Assembly (NCBI GenBank): GCA_024707145.1
Contig: JANQAI010000003.1
Span: 62,001 to 126,000, forward strand
Source of the DNA: Magnetospirillum sp.
Lineage (GTDB): Bacteria; Pseudomonadota; Alphaproteobacteria; Rhodospirillales; Magnetospirillaceae
Reading direction: 5' to 3'
DNA length: 64,000 nt
Part shown: piece by piece, positions 39,854 to 49,570 of the stretch
Numbering within the stretch: the stretch's first letter is position 1
Layout: the number at the start of each line of letters is the position of its first letter
Notes under the pieces: model-generated
Database searches by the model: none
What the model was told of the DNA's origin: nothing
Seen by the model: only the letters and a program-made list of their open reading frames with translations
Position numbers and translations under genes: made by a program

Positions 39854-40582
39854 ATGACGAACGCCATGGCACATGATGCAGATCAACTGCCGGAAAACAA
39901 CCGCCTCGCCCTGCGGCTGGTGGTGCGCGCCTGCCGCAAGGCCGCGCTCGCCACGCTGCTGGCCGAAGGCGGCGCCCCTTACGCCTCGCTGGTGACGGTG
40001 GCGTTCGACGTGGACATGGCGCCCATCCTGCTGCTGTCGGGCCTGGCCGACCATACCCGCAACCTGGCCGCCGACCCGCGCGTGTCGCTGCTGCTGGACG
40101 GTACCGACGGCCACCCCAACCCGCAGACCGGCCCGCGCGTCACCCTCACCGGCCGGGCCGAGCGCTGCCTGCCCGGTCCCAACGGGGAACGGCTGCAGGC
40201 GCGTTTCCTGGCCCGCCACCCCGGCGCCACCCAATATGCCGGCTTCGGCGATTTCGGCTTCTGGCGGGTGATGCCCGAGCGCGCCCACTTCGTCGGCGGC
40301 TTCGGCCGCGCCGTGTGGTTCGACGCCCCCTTCGGCCTGTCGCCGTCGGCGGCGGCCACCCTGGCCGAGGCCGAGGCCGGCCTGTTGGCCGAGATCAACG
40401 CCGCCCATGCCGGCACCCTGGCCCGCCTGGGCGCCGGCTGGCGCGTGGCGGCGCTGGACCCGGACGGCGCCGATCTGACAAACCAGGAGGAATTTCGCCG
40501 GCTGGCCTTTCTCGCCCCGGTGGATGACATTATTTCCTGCCGCGCGGCACTGGCCGAGGCGCTGGGGCGTGGAATGGGTTAA
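39854..40582 (+). CDS. HugZ-like heme-utilisation / FMN-binding split-barrel protein
   Basis: 242 residues. The N-terminal split barrel (ACRKAALATLLAEGGAPYASLVTVAF, LLLSGLADHTRNLAADPRVSLLL) is of the pyridoxamine-oxidase fold; FGDFGFWRVMPERAHFVGGFGRAVWF follows, and the C-terminal ~80 residues match DUF2470 (AEINAAHAGTL, GWRVAALDPDGADL). HugZ proteins bind or degrade heme. In the DUF2470 part the usual ADHADAL is AAHAGTL, so ligand binding there may be altered. ATG 39854 lies close to the divergent chaperone promoter region. Confidence 0.82.
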   Translation: MTNAMAHDADQLPENNRLALRLVVRACRKAALATLLAEGGAPYASLVTVAFDVDMAPILLLSGLADHTRNLAADPRVSLLLDGTDGHPNPQTGPRVTLTGRAERCLPGPNGERLQARFLARHPGATQYAGFGDFGFWRVMPERAHFVGGFGRAVWFDAPFGLSPSAAATLAEAEAGLLAEINAAHAGTLARLGAGWRVAALDPDGADLTNQEEFRRLAFLAPVDDIISCRAALAEALGRGMG

Positions 40583-40795
40583 GCCTTTCGAACTACCCCT
40601 GGCACACTAAGGCCATTGCCCGCGCCACGCGAGGAGGCTATCTTCGCGTCCTCTTCACGGCGGCGGCGCGGGCATTTCCGCGCCAATTTCGGCGGTCGGC
40701 CCCTCGACCGGGACTCGCGCCCCCAGCGGGCGAAAAAATGAGCCCTTGAGGCCAGGTGGAAACGGCCACCATCAATGGGATGGAGAACGGTAATC
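40583..40795. other. Leader/promoter region of pckG
   Basis: 213 bp without a gene. It should hold the pckG promoter and a long leader; an imperfect inverted repeat (CGCGAGGAGGC ... CGCGTCCTC) is present near 40628-40652, but no convincing -35/-10 pair was found. Confidence 0.35.
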
Positions 40796-42635
40796 ATGAC
40801 GAAACTCGGTATTCCCGGCGGCAGCACGGTCAATGCCAAACTTTTGGCGTGGATCGACGAGATGGCGAAGCTTTGCAAGCCCGACGCTATCCACATCTGT
40901 GACGGTTCCGAGCGGGAGTACGATGCGCTGTGCGAGCTGATGGTCGCCGGCGGCACGATGATCAAGCTGAACCCGGCCAAGCGCCCCAATTCCTATCTCT
41001 GCCGTTCCGACCCGCGCGACGTCGCCCGCGTCGAAGACCGCACCTTCATCTGCTGCGCCAGCAAGGACGACGCCGGCCCGACCAACAACTGGGTCGCCCC
41101 CGCCGAGATGAAGGAGCGGATGGGCAAGCTGTATGACGGCTGCATGAAGGGCCGCACCATGTACGTGGTGCCGTTCTCCATGGGCCCGCTGGGCTCGGAT
41201 ATCGCCCATATCGGCGTCGAGATCACCGACAGCCCGTACGTCTGCACCAACATGCGCATCATGACCCGCATGGGCCAGGCGGTACTGGACCTGCTGAGCA
41301 AGGACGGCGAATTCGTCAAGTGCCTCCACTCGGTGGGCAAGCCGCTGGCCGCCGGCGAGAAGGACGTCGTCTGGCCGTGCGACCCCGACAACATCACCAT
41401 CAGCCACTTCCCGGAAGAGCGCACCATCTGGTCGTACGGCTCGGGCTACGGTGGCAACGCGCTGCTGGGCAAGAAGTGCTTCGCGCTCCGCATCGCCTCG
41501 ACCATGGGCCGCTCCGAGGGCTGGCTGGCCGAGCACATGCTGATCGTCGGCGTCGAGAACCCCGCAGGCGAGAAGACTTATGTGGCCGCCGCCTTCCCCA
41601 GCGCCTGCGGCAAGACCAACTTCGCCATGCTGCAGCCGCCGGCCGGCTTCGATGGCTGGAAGATCTGGACCGTCGGCGACGACATCGCCTGGATCAAGCC
41701 CGGCGCCGACGGCAAGTTCTACGCCATCAACCCGGAAGCGGGCTTCTTCGGCGTGGCCCCCGGCACCGGCTACCACACCAACGCCAACGCCATGGCCGCC
41801 TGCGCCAAGAACTCCATCTTCACCAACGTGGCCCTGACCGATGACGGCGACGTCTGGTGGGAAGGCATCTCGGAGGAGAGGCCGGCGCACCTGATCGACT
41901 GGAAGGGCAACGACTGGACACCGGCCTCGGAAGCCCCGGCCGCCCATCCCAACGCCCGCTTCACCGCGCCCGTCGGCCAGTGCCCGTCGGTGGACCCCGA
42001 CTGGGAGAACCCGGCCGGCGTGCCCATCTCGGCCTTCATCTTCGGCGGCCGCCTGTCCAAGACCATGCCGCTGGTGTACCAGTCCTTCGACTGGGTGCAC
42101 GGCGTCTACCTGGCCGCCACTATGGGCTCGGAAGCCACCGCCGCCGCCGTCGGCCAGGCCGCCATCCGCCGCGACCCCTTCGCCATGCTGCCGTTCTGCG
42201 GCTACAACATGGCCGACTATTTCGGCCACTGGCTGGACATGGGCCGCAAGGTCGCCAACCCGCCGGCCATCTTCCGCGTCAACTGGTTCCGCAAGGACGC
42301 CAACGGCAAGTTCATGTGGCCGGGCTTCGGCGACAACATGCGCGTGCTGAAGTGGATCGTCGACCGCGTCCACGGCCGCGCCCCGGCGGTGGAGAGCCCG
42401 TTCGGCAACGTCCCCACCTTCGACGACCTGGAGTGGAAGGGCCTGGACTATCCCAAGGACAAGTTCCAGGAGCCTGATGACCATCGACCGCGAGGCCGGT
42501 GTCACCGAGGCGCGCAGCCAGGAGGACCTGTTCGACAAGTTCCTCGACCGCCTGCCCGGCGAGTTCAAGTGCCAGCGCGAGCTGCTCAAGGCCCGCATGT
42601 GGCGTTCGCCCGCCAACTGGTCGCTGAAGCAGTAA
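40796..42635 (+). CDS. pckG: Phosphoenolpyruvate carboxykinase, GTP type (one frame break)
   Basis: Converts oxaloacetate to PEP and CO2 using GTP; key step from C4 acids to sugars. The GTP-type P-loop with hyper-reactive Cys is seen as [16 protein letters not shown], with [41 protein letters not shown] and MGSEATAAA. The ATG at 40796 ([15 protein letters not shown]) has GGAGA ~10 nt upstream. Near the 3' end GAGCTG is read as GAGCCTG (42473-42474); removing one C continues [20 protein letters not shown] to WSLKQ and a stop at 42635, ~612 residues. Confidence 0.95.
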
Positions 42636-42652
42636 GCTTCCGAAACGAAGAC

Positions 42653-42680
42653 CCCCTGCCGGCGACGGCAGGGGTTTTTT
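42653..42680 (+). terminator. Terminator of pckG
   Basis: A 9-bp stem CCCCTGCCG / CGGCAGGGG with loop GCGA and a T6 run, 17 nt after the corrected stop. Its position supports the stop at 42635. Confidence 0.95.
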
Positions 42681-42727
42681 GTTGGCATGTCAGCAGGACC
42701 TGTTGGTGGTCCCGGCACGCTTGTTTC

Positions 42728-42830
42728 GCGTCATGGCCGGGCTTGACCCGGCCATCTACGTCTTTCCGGCGGCGCAATACCAGACGGCAGCGCGTGGATG
42801 CGCGGATCAAGTCCGCGCATGACGGCCGAA
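42728..42830. repeat. Intergenic palindromic repeat copy
   Basis: GTCATGGCCGGGCTTGACCC GGCCAT on the left and GTGGATGCGCGGATCAAGTCC GCGCATGAC on the right; same family as at 7955, 39076 and 59106. Confidence 0.75.
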
Positions 42831-42927
42831 TTGGCGTTGAAAACCCTCGAACCGTTGCTGTTGGGCGCGCCATGGCGAGCACCAACAGTCTCCGCTGACA
42901 TGCCCTTTTTGTTGGGCGCGCCGGAAT

Positions 42928-43584
42928 TCAGAACTTGATGGCGGCGGTGGCCGAGAAGTTGTGGGCGGTGAGGTCGTCGAACCCCGCCGTGCTGCTGTCG
43001 ACCCAGAAATAGTTGTAGCGCACGCCCAGGCTGACGCTGTTGGACACCTCCGCCTCGACGCCCACCAGGCCGCTCAGGGCCAGGTCGTTGGTGTTGCGGT
43101 CCACGTTCACGGCGATGCCGCCCGCATTGGCGGAGGCCTTGTCCTTGGTGTGGGCCATGCCGATGCCGGCGCCCAGCAGCGGCGAGATGGTGGACTTGCC
43201 TAGCGGGCTGACGATGCCGTTGACCATGCCGATGGTGGACTTCACATCGCCGTCCACGTCGATGGTGCCGACGCCGTTCACGGTGACCTTGTCATAATCG
43301 AACTTGGCGTAGGTCACGCTGGCTTCGCCGCGCAGGTAGTCGTTGAATTTGTAGCCGGCGAAGCCACCCACCGAGTAGCCGTCCTCGAATTCGATCTTGC
43401 CGGAATTCGCGCTGGTGGCGGTGCGAGAGAAGTTCACATCCTCCGGCACCACCATGCCGGCCTGCACGCCGGCATAGACCTTCTTGGACGGGGAGGTGAC
43501 GACGGTCTTCTCCTGGGCCGAAGCCTGGGCCGCAACCAGCCCCATGGCCGCCAGCATGGCGGCCGCAACAAACTTGGTACGCAT
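42928..43584 (-). CDS. Outer-membrane beta-barrel protein
   Basis: 218 residues with a Sec signal (RTKFVAAAMLAAMGLVAAQASAQ). The mature part alternates polar and hydrophobic residues in eight or so strands (KVYAGVQAGMVVPEDVNF, YSVGGFAGYKFNDYLRGEAS, SVSLGVRYNYFWVD) and ends with Phe (FSATAAIKF), the usual BAM signal. Similar to OmpA-barrel/OmpW-like surface antigens. ATG 43584 is preceded by AAGGGGGG. Function unknown. Confidence 0.87.
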   Translation of the reverse strand: MRTKFVAAAMLAAMGLVAAQASAQEKTVVTSPSKKVYAGVQAGMVVPEDVNFSRTATSANSGKIEFEDGYSVGGFAGYKFNDYLRGEASVTYAKFDYDKVTVNGVGTIDVDGDVKSTIGMVNGIVSPLGKSTISPLLGAGIGMAHTKDKASANAGGIAVNVDRNTNDLALSGLVGVEAEVSNSVSLGVRYNYFWVDSSTAGFDDLTAHNFSATAAIKF

Positions 43585-43703
43585 GAACACCCCCCTTAAG
43601 TCGAATCTCAGGCAATCGTCATACGCTACTGGAATCTATACGTAATCAGAAAACGCGCCTGTGGGTTGAAAACTGCACGGGGGTGTGGCAACCGCGCAAC
43701 AGT

Positions 43704-45503
43704 TCATCCGATCGGTCTGCCCCGGAGCTTTGCCCGCCAAGCCCTGAGCCAGGCCTTGACCTCGCGTCCCGACAGGAACAGCGGCAGGCGCGGTTTGTCC
43801 ACGCTGGTGGGTTCCGCGGCCAAGCCGATCTCGCTGATGGTGTCCTCGGGCGTCAGCGCCCGCACGATCAGTTCCACCTCGCCCAGCGGCATGCGGTCGC
43901 CGATGCCCGGCTTGGCGCCCAGCGACAGCTCCAGCCATTGCGCCACGGTCAGCTCGCGCGAATCCTCGGGCACCGGCAGGCCGTACATGATCCCCAGTTC
44001 GTCCATGCGCGCGCGCGGGTCGATGGGGAAATCGCCGAAGAACTGGCGGTCGGCCTCGGCCGCCTGGGCCGGACTGGCGAACAGGCGGTCCAGATGGGGC
44101 AGGCGCTCGGGCTTGGCGAACAGCCAGACCATGTCGCCGGGCTTCAGCGTCACGCCCGAGGCCAGCAACGAGCGCCCTTCGCGCACCACCAGCGACGGAT
44201 TGGCCCAGCGGGGCAGCCGGTGGCCCTGAGCCACCAGGGAATTGGGAACGATGCGATAGGCCACCAGTTCGTGGGCGGCGCCGGGAATTTCCAGCTCCAT
44301 GCGCTCCACCGGACCGATGCGCCGGGGCACCACCTGGCCCAGCCAGCGCGCCACCGGACCGATGGTCCAGCCCTGGAGCGCCAGCGACACCAGCACCACC
44401 AGGAAGGTGACGTTGAAGAACAGCCGGCCGTTCTCCATGCCCGAGATGATGGGCAGGATGCCCAGCAGGATGCCGACGGCGCCGCGCAGGCCCACCCACG
44501 AGACGAAGGCGGTCTCGTTGCGGCTCATGTGGAACGGCAGCAGCCCCACCCACACGGCGAAGGGGCGGGCGACGAAAATCAGCACGAAGGCCACGCCCAG
44601 GCTGGGCAGGATCAGCGGCGGGAATTCGTCCGGACTGGCCAGCAGCCCCAGGGTGAGGAACATGGCGATCTGAGCCAGCCAGATGGCGCCGTCCTGGAAG
44701 CGGCGCATGGTGTCGGGCGCCACCAGCCGCGAATTGCCCGCCACCAGCCCGGCGACGTAGACGGCCAGGAAGCCCGACCCGCCCGCCAGCGCGGTGGCGG
44801 CATAGACCATCAGCGCCAGCGACAACCCGGCCACCGGCAGCAAGCCGCGCTCGATGCCCAGCCGGTTGACCGCCTGGACGATGATGGCCCCGCCCACCAG
44901 GCCGGCGATGGCGCCGATGCCGAATTCGGACAGCAGGTGCCAGGCGATATAGCCGCCGAAGCCGGCATGGGAGGACCGGTCCACCAGGAAGCGGATCAGC
45001 ACCAGCGTCAGGAAGATGGCCATGGGGTCGTTGGACCCGGATTCCATCTCGAGGATGGAGCGCACGCGGTCGCGGATCTGGATGCCGCCCACCCGCAGCA
45101 GGAAGAACACCGCCGCCGCGTCGGTGGAGGCGACGATGGAGCCGAGCAGCAGCCCCTCGATCCACGACAGCCCCAGCAGCATGCAGGCCGGCACGGCCAC
45201 CAGGGACGCCGTCAGCAGCACGCCCACGGTGGCCAGCGACAGCGAGGGCAGCGCCGCCATGCGCACCGTGCGGAACGGGGTGTGGAAGCCGGAATCGAAC
45301 AGCACCACCGCCAGGGCCACGCTGCCCACCATGTAAGCCGCCCCGGCATCGTCGAAGCGGATGCCGCCGATACCGCCCTCGCCGGCCAGCAGGCCGACGC
45401 CCAGGAACACCAGCAGCAGAGGCGCGCCGATACGATACGACAGCAGGCTGGAAAAAATGCTGACGGTCACCAGTCCCGCCAACACCAGCACCGCCACGTT
45501 CAT
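43704..45503 (-). CDS. K+/H+ antiporter, NhaP2/CvrA type (CPA1)
   Basis: About 599 residues from ATG 45503. Twelve or so membrane helices, with the CPA1 signatures LLVFLGVGLLAGEGG, GSIVASTDAAAVFFLLR and LEMESGSNDPMAIFLTLVLI (Asp for ion exchange); then RCK_C-like and CorC-like C-terminal domains (~405-590: VVREGRSLLASGVTLKPGDMVWLFAKPE). NhaP2-type transporters expel K+ and help with pH and osmotic stress. A GTG at 45512 is an alternative start. Divergent from a CPA2 antiporter, making a cation-homeostasis pair. Confidence 0.9.
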   Translation of the reverse strand: MNVAVLVLAGLVTVSIFSSLLSYRIGAPLLLVFLGVGLLAGEGGIGGIRFDDAGAAYMVGSVALAVVLFDSGFHTPFRTVRMAALPSLSLATVGVLLTASLVAVPACMLLGLSWIEGLLLGSIVASTDAAAVFFLLRVGGIQIRDRVRSILEMESGSNDPMAIFLTLVLIRFLVDRSSHAGFGGYIAWHLLSEFGIGAIAGLVGGAIIVQAVNRLGIERGLLPVAGLSLALMVYAATALAGGSGFLAVYVAGLVAGNSRLVAPDTMRRFQDGAIWLAQIAMFLTLGLLASPDEFPPLILPSLGVAFVLIFVARPFAVWVGLLPFHMSRNETAFVSWVGLRGAVGILLGILPIISGMENGRLFFNVTFLVVLVSLALQGWTIGPVARWLGQVVPRRIGPVERMELEIPGAAHELVAYRIVPNSLVAQGHRLPRWANPSLVVREGRSLLASGVTLKPGDMVWLFAKPERLPHLDRLFASPAQAAEADRQFFGDFPIDPRARMDELGIMYGLPVPEDSRELTVAQWLELSLGAKPGIGDRMPLGEVELIVRALTPEDTISEIGLAAEPTSVDKPRLPLFLSGREVKAWLRAWRAKLRGRPIG

Positions 45504-45674
45504 ACTCTCGATCACGACCGGTTCCCCCGACAGCTCCTTTATCGGGTGTAAGGGTCGGGGACGACGATGTCCAGGGGGGCAGGCCAAGATTCAGCACGAC
45601 ATAGGCGTTTTCCCTTAATTCCGGCAACGCATACGCTTAGTTAGAAAGAGGCGTCGAAATGAAAGGCCATTCCC

Positions 45675-47375
45675 GTGGACCACGGCATTCTGCGCGATGC
45701 GCTCATCTTCCTTGCCATTGCCGTCGTGGTGTCGCCGGTCTGCCACCGCCTACGGCTCTCGCCCGTGCTGGGCTATCTGGTGGCGGGCAGCGTGGTGGGC
45801 CCGGCGGGACTGGGCCTGATGACCGACGAGGAGGGCGCCCGCGACCTGGCCGAGTTGGGCATCGTCTTCCTGCTGTTCATGATCGGCCTGGAATTGTCGT
45901 GGGAGCGCCTGCGCGTCATCCGCCATTTCATCTTCGGCCTGGGCACCGCCCAGGTGGTGGTGACCGGCGCCCTGGCCAGCCTGGTGATGGGCATGGTGGG
46001 GCTGCAGGTGGACGGCGCCGGCGTGGTCGGGCTGGCACTGGCCTTCTCCTCGACCGCCTTCGTGCTGCAGATCCTGTCCGAGCGCGGCGAGCTGAACTCC
46101 CAGGTGGGACGCGTCGCCGTGGCGGTGCTGATCCTGCAGGACTTGGCGGTGGTTCCCCTGCTGGTCAGCATTCCACAGCTGGGCGGCGACGGCCTGACGG
46201 TGGCGTGGGCGGAAATGCTGGCCCTCGCCAAGGCGGTGGCCGCCATGACCGCCATCTTCCTGACGGCCCGCCTGGCGCTGCGGCCGCTGTTCCACGTGGT
46301 CAGCGCCACCCGCCTGCCCGAGGTGTTCGTGGCCGCCGCCCTGCTGGTGGTGGTGGGAACCAGCTTCGCCACCGAGGCCGCCGGCCTGTCCCTGTCGCTG
46401 GGCGCCTTCCTGGCCGGCGTCATGCTGGCCAGCACCGAATACCGCCATCAGGTGGAAGCCGACCTGCAGCCGGTACGCGGCCTGCTGATGGGCCTGTTCT
46501 TCCTGACCGTGGGCATGACCCTGGACCCCGGCAAGGTGCTGAACAACCTGCCCGACATCGCCAGCGGCGTCGCCCTGCTGATGATCGGCAAGGCACTGGT
46601 GCTGACCGTGCTGGCGCTGGCCTTCCGCTTTTCCCTGGCCACCTCGCTGCATCTCGGCCTGCTGCTGGCCCAGGGCGGCGAGTTCGCCTTCGTCGTGCTG
46701 GCCCGCGCCGGCCAGGCCCATCTGATCTCGCCGGCCGATATCGAGCTGCTGACCTCGGTCGTGGCGGTCAGCATGGCGGTGACCCCGGCCATGGCGTTTC
46801 TGGGCGAATGGGTGGCGCAGCGGCGCCGGCTGGCCGACGGCGAGAGCGTGGCCCCCAAGGACGAGGCGAACGACCTGTCGGAGCACGTCATCATCGTCGG
46901 CTTCGGCCGCGCCGGGCAAATCGTCGCCACCGTGCTGGCCGACCAGAACATCCCCTTCATCGCCATCGACCGCGACCCGAGGCTGGTGGCGCGGCTGCGC
47001 AACAGCAGCCCGTCGCCGGTGTTCTTCGGCGACATCCGCAAGGTGGACGTGCTGAAGGCGGTGGGCGCCGAACGCGCCCGCGCGGTGGTGCTGACCATCG
47101 ATGCCGGCTCGGGACGCGAGAAGCTGGTGCCACGCCTGCACGCCCAGTTCCCCAACCTGCACATCCTGGTCCGCGCACGCGACCGCCGCCAGGCCAAAGG
47201 ACTGGAGGAGGCCGGCGCCACCGCCGTGGTGCCGGAAATCCTGGAGGGCAGCCTGCAACTGGCCGGCCTGACCCTGCGTCACCTGGGCGCGCCGGCGGAA
47301 GAGGTGCACGAATTGGTCGAGAGCTTCCGCCGCAGCGACTATGCCAAGCTGTCGCTGACCATGGAACGGGAGTGA
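45675..47375 (+). CDS. Monovalent cation:H+ antiporter-2 (KefB-type) with TrkA-N domain
   Basis: 566 residues from a GTG at 45675. CPA2 membrane part (~1-380) with VLGYLVAGSVVGPAGLG, LAELGIVFLLFMIGLELSWERL and ALAFSSTAFVLQILSERGELNS. A Rossmann RCK domain follows (VIIVGFGRAGQIVATVLADQNIPFIAIDRD) with a C-terminal extension. KefB relatives release K+ under electrophile stress; gating by glutathione adducts or NAD(H) cannot be read from the sequence. Confidence 0.92.
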   Translation: MDHGILRDALIFLAIAVVVSPVCHRLRLSPVLGYLVAGSVVGPAGLGLMTDEEGARDLAELGIVFLLFMIGLELSWERLRVIRHFIFGLGTAQVVVTGALASLVMGMVGLQVDGAGVVGLALAFSSTAFVLQILSERGELNSQVGRVAVAVLILQDLAVVPLLVSIPQLGGDGLTVAWAEMLALAKAVAAMTAIFLTARLALRPLFHVVSATRLPEVFVAAALLVVVGTSFATEAAGLSLSLGAFLAGVMLASTEYRHQVEADLQPVRGLLMGLFFLTVGMTLDPGKVLNNLPDIASGVALLMIGKALVLTVLALAFRFSLATSLHLGLLLAQGGEFAFVVLARAGQAHLISPADIELLTSVVAVSMAVTPAMAFLGEWVAQRRRLADGESVAPKDEANDLSEHVIIVGFGRAGQIVATVLADQNIPFIAIDRDPRLVARLRNSSPSPVFFGDIRKVDVLKAVGAERARAVVLTIDAGSGREKLVPRLHAQFPNLHILVRARDRRQAKGLEEAGATAVVPEILEGSLQLAGLTLRHLGAPAEEVHELVESFRRSDYAKLSLTMERE

Positions 47376-47381
47376 GCGGGT

Positions 47382-47409
47382 TTCCCTCTCCCGCCCGCGG
47401 GAGAGGGAA
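47382..47409. terminator. Bidirectional hairpin between kefB-like gene and pfp
   Basis: TTCCCTCTCCCGC / GCGGGAGAGGGAA, a 13-bp stem with a 2-nt spacer, lies between two convergent stops. Short T-rich stretches flank it. Confidence 0.7.
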
Positions 47410-47412
47410 GAC

Positions 47413-48627
47413 TTACGGGTTCAGCACCTTGGGCACGCGGTTCAGACGCAGCCGGAAGGCGTCGGGCATGCCCTTGCCTAGCAGCGGGCGCAGGTACAGG
47501 CGGAAGGCGTCGGTGACGTCGGTGCCGGATTCCGCGATGAAGGCGTCCTCCATGGTGCGGGTCTTGCCCGCCACCGCCTCCAGGGGCATCAGCTTGTAGT
47601 CCACCGAATAGAAGCCGGTGCGCTGGATGGTCACCGAGCCGTCGGTCTGGCCCCACATGGCGAACTGCACCGCCTTCTCGCCCACCTCGCGGGCCTCGCG
47701 CTGGTCCACGTCCGAGACGCAGCCGACGAAGGAACGCTGCAGGTAGCCGAAGGTGTCGCCGCGCACACGCTTGTAGCCCAGCTTGCCCTTGATCTCCTCG
47801 CACAGCAGGTCGGCCAGGGCGCCGGTGCCCGACAGCTGCACGTTGCCGTGGGCGTCCTTCTCCACTTCCTTGGCCAGCTGGGTGACGATGGGCGCGCCGG
47901 ATTGGTCGTGGATACCCTCGGACACGGCGACGACGCAGCGGCCATGCTTGTCCATGGTCGCCTTGACATCGCCCAGGAAGCGCTCCACCGAGAAGGTCCG
48001 CTCGGGGACATAGATCAGGTGCGGGCCGTCGTCGGGGAACTTCTTGCCCAGGGCCGAGGCGGCGGTCAGGAAACCGGCATGGCGGCCCATCACCACCGCC
48101 AGATAGACGCCGGGCAGCGCCGCGTTGTCCAGGTTGGCGCCCATGAACGCCTGGGCGACGAAGCGCGCCGCCGACGGGAAGCCCGGCGTATGGTCGTTGT
48201 GCACCAGGTCGTTGTCGATGGTCTTGGGGATGTGCATGCAGCGCAGCGGATAGCCGGCCTTGCGCGCCTCTTCCGAGACGATGCGCACGGTGTCCGACGA
48301 ATCGTTGCCGCCCACGTAGAAGAAATAGGCGATGCCGTGGGCCTTCAGGACCTTGAAGATTTCCTGGCAGTATTTGAGGTCGGGCTTGTCGCGGGTGGAG
48401 CCCAGCGCCGAGGACGGAGTCTCGGCCACCATTTCCAGGTTGTGGCTGGTTTCCTGGGTCAGGTCCAGGAAGTCCTCGTTGACGATGCCGCGCACGCCGT
48501 GATAGGCGCCGTACACCAAATCGACGTTGCGGAATTTCCGCGCCTCCAGCACCACGCCGGCCATGGATTGGTTGATCACCGCGGTCGGGCCGCCGCCCTG
48601 CGCCACCAGTACCTTGCCGTGAAGCAT
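47413..48627 (-). CDS. pfp: PPi-dependent phosphofructokinase
   Basis: 404 residues. Interconverts fructose-6-P and fructose-1,6-bisP using pyrophosphate, so it works in both glycolysis and gluconeogenesis. Seen: LVAQGGGPTAVINQSMAG, YVGGNDSSDT and PKTIDND. A Lys before TIDND and Asp in the GGND position are the known markers of PPi rather than ATP use. Further: GRHAGFLTAASAL and IYVPERTFSVERFL. Alone on the minus strand. Confidence 0.92.
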   Translation of the reverse strand: MLHGKVLVAQGGGPTAVINQSMAGVVLEARKFRNVDLVYGAYHGVRGIVNEDFLDLTQETSHNLEMVAETPSSALGSTRDKPDLKYCQEIFKVLKAHGIAYFFYVGGNDSSDTVRIVSEEARKAGYPLRCMHIPKTIDNDLVHNDHTPGFPSAARFVAQAFMGANLDNAALPGVYLAVVMGRHAGFLTAASALGKKFPDDGPHLIYVPERTFSVERFLGDVKATMDKHGRCVVAVSEGIHDQSGAPIVTQLAKEVEKDAHGNVQLSGTGALADLLCEEIKGKLGYKRVRGDTFGYLQRSFVGCVSDVDQREAREVGEKAVQFAMWGQTDGSVTIQRTGFYSVDYKLMPLEAVAGKTRTMEDAFIAESGTDVTDAFRLYLRPLLGKGMPDAFRLRLNRVPKVLNP

Positions 48628-48778
48628 GACACCTCCTCAGAGATTCTGCCGGGAACGCCCCCTGCCACGGCGAGGATAGGACATATCCCGCCACCGCGAC
48701 AGGGGCATGCGGGACTTGTAACCACCATGGGGAAGGCGCCATTTTGAGACGTGACGTCCGCAATAAGGAGCATCCCCC

Positions 48779-48958
48779 TTGTCCATGGAGATCGAGTCGC
48801 CCTGCATATCCTTGTGCCGCATGGATGCCGAAACCGGCACCTGCGAAGGCTGCGGCCGCACGTTGGACGAGATTCGCGCCTGGAAGCTGGCCGACGACGA
48901 CGGCAAGCTGGCCATCCTGGCCGCCATGGCCCGGCGCCGCGCCCTGGCGGCCGGCTGA
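48779..48958 (+). CDS. DUF1289 family small Cys-rich protein
   Basis: 59 residues from a TTG at 48779, chosen because AAGGAG lies 8 nt upstream; an ATG six bases later is possible. Seen: [32 protein letters not shown], the DUF1289 four-Cys pattern that probably binds an Fe-S cluster or zinc, then a basic end. Role unknown. Overlaps the next gene by one base (TGATG). Confidence 0.85.
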   Translation: MSMEIESPCISLCRMDAETGTCEGCGRTLDEIRAWKLADDDGKLAILAAMARRRALAAG

Positions 48959-49515
48959 TGGCGCATGACCTCGGCCGCGCCCAGGCGGTGCTGGACTTCT
49001 GGTTCGCCCCGGGCATGGAGAAGCGCTGGTTCGCCGCCGACGCCGCACTGGACCGCGAATTGGCGGAGCGTTTCGGCCAGGACCTGGCCCAGGCCGCCAG
49101 CGGCGCGCTGGACCATTGGGTGGAGTCCGCCGACGGCGCCCTGGCCCTGGTGATCCTGCTGGACCAGGTGCCGCGCAACGTGTTCCGCGGCAAGGCCCAG
49201 GCCTTCGCCTTCGACAGCCATGCCCTGGCCATCGCCGAGGCGGCGCTGCTGCGCGGCCACGACCGCGCCCTGCCGCCCATCCGCCGCTGTTTCCTCTATT
49301 TGCCGTTCGAGCATTCGGAATCCCTGCCCGACCAACGTTATTGCGTCCGCCTGTTCGAGCAGGCCGGCGACGACCCCGAGGGCCTGGATTATGCCCGCAG
49401 GCATCTGGCGGTGATCGAGCGTTTCGGCCGCTTCCCCCACCGCAACGAGGCGCTGGAGCGCGAGACCACGCCGGAAGAGGAAGAGTTCCTGAAAGGCCCG
49501 GATTCGCGCTTCTAG
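48958..49515 (+). CDS. DUF924 family protein
   Basis: 185 residues, all-alpha. Family signatures are AVLDFWFAPGMEKRWFAAD, VILLDQVPRNVFRGKAQAFAFD, RCFLYLPFEHSES and RHLAVIERFGRFPHRNEAL. The fold is TPR-like; function unknown. Directly after DUF1289 and 55 nt before msbA. Confidence 0.9.
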   Translation: MAHDLGRAQAVLDFWFAPGMEKRWFAADAALDRELAERFGQDLAQAASGALDHWVESADGALALVILLDQVPRNVFRGKAQAFAFDSHALAIAEAALLRGHDRALPPIRRCFLYLPFEHSESLPDQRYCVRLFEQAGDDPEGLDYARRHLAVIERFGRFPHRNEALERETTPEEEEFLKGPDSRF

Positions 49516-49570
49516 CGCCAGTGGCGCTTAGGCTGCCCGCGTGCTATGGTCCCGCGGCCAGACCCGCCGC

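Noticed and set aside
44000..48700. Long antisense frames opposite the antiporters and pfp
   Set aside because: Each lies opposite a gene with full family signatures and lacks its own RBS or motifs.
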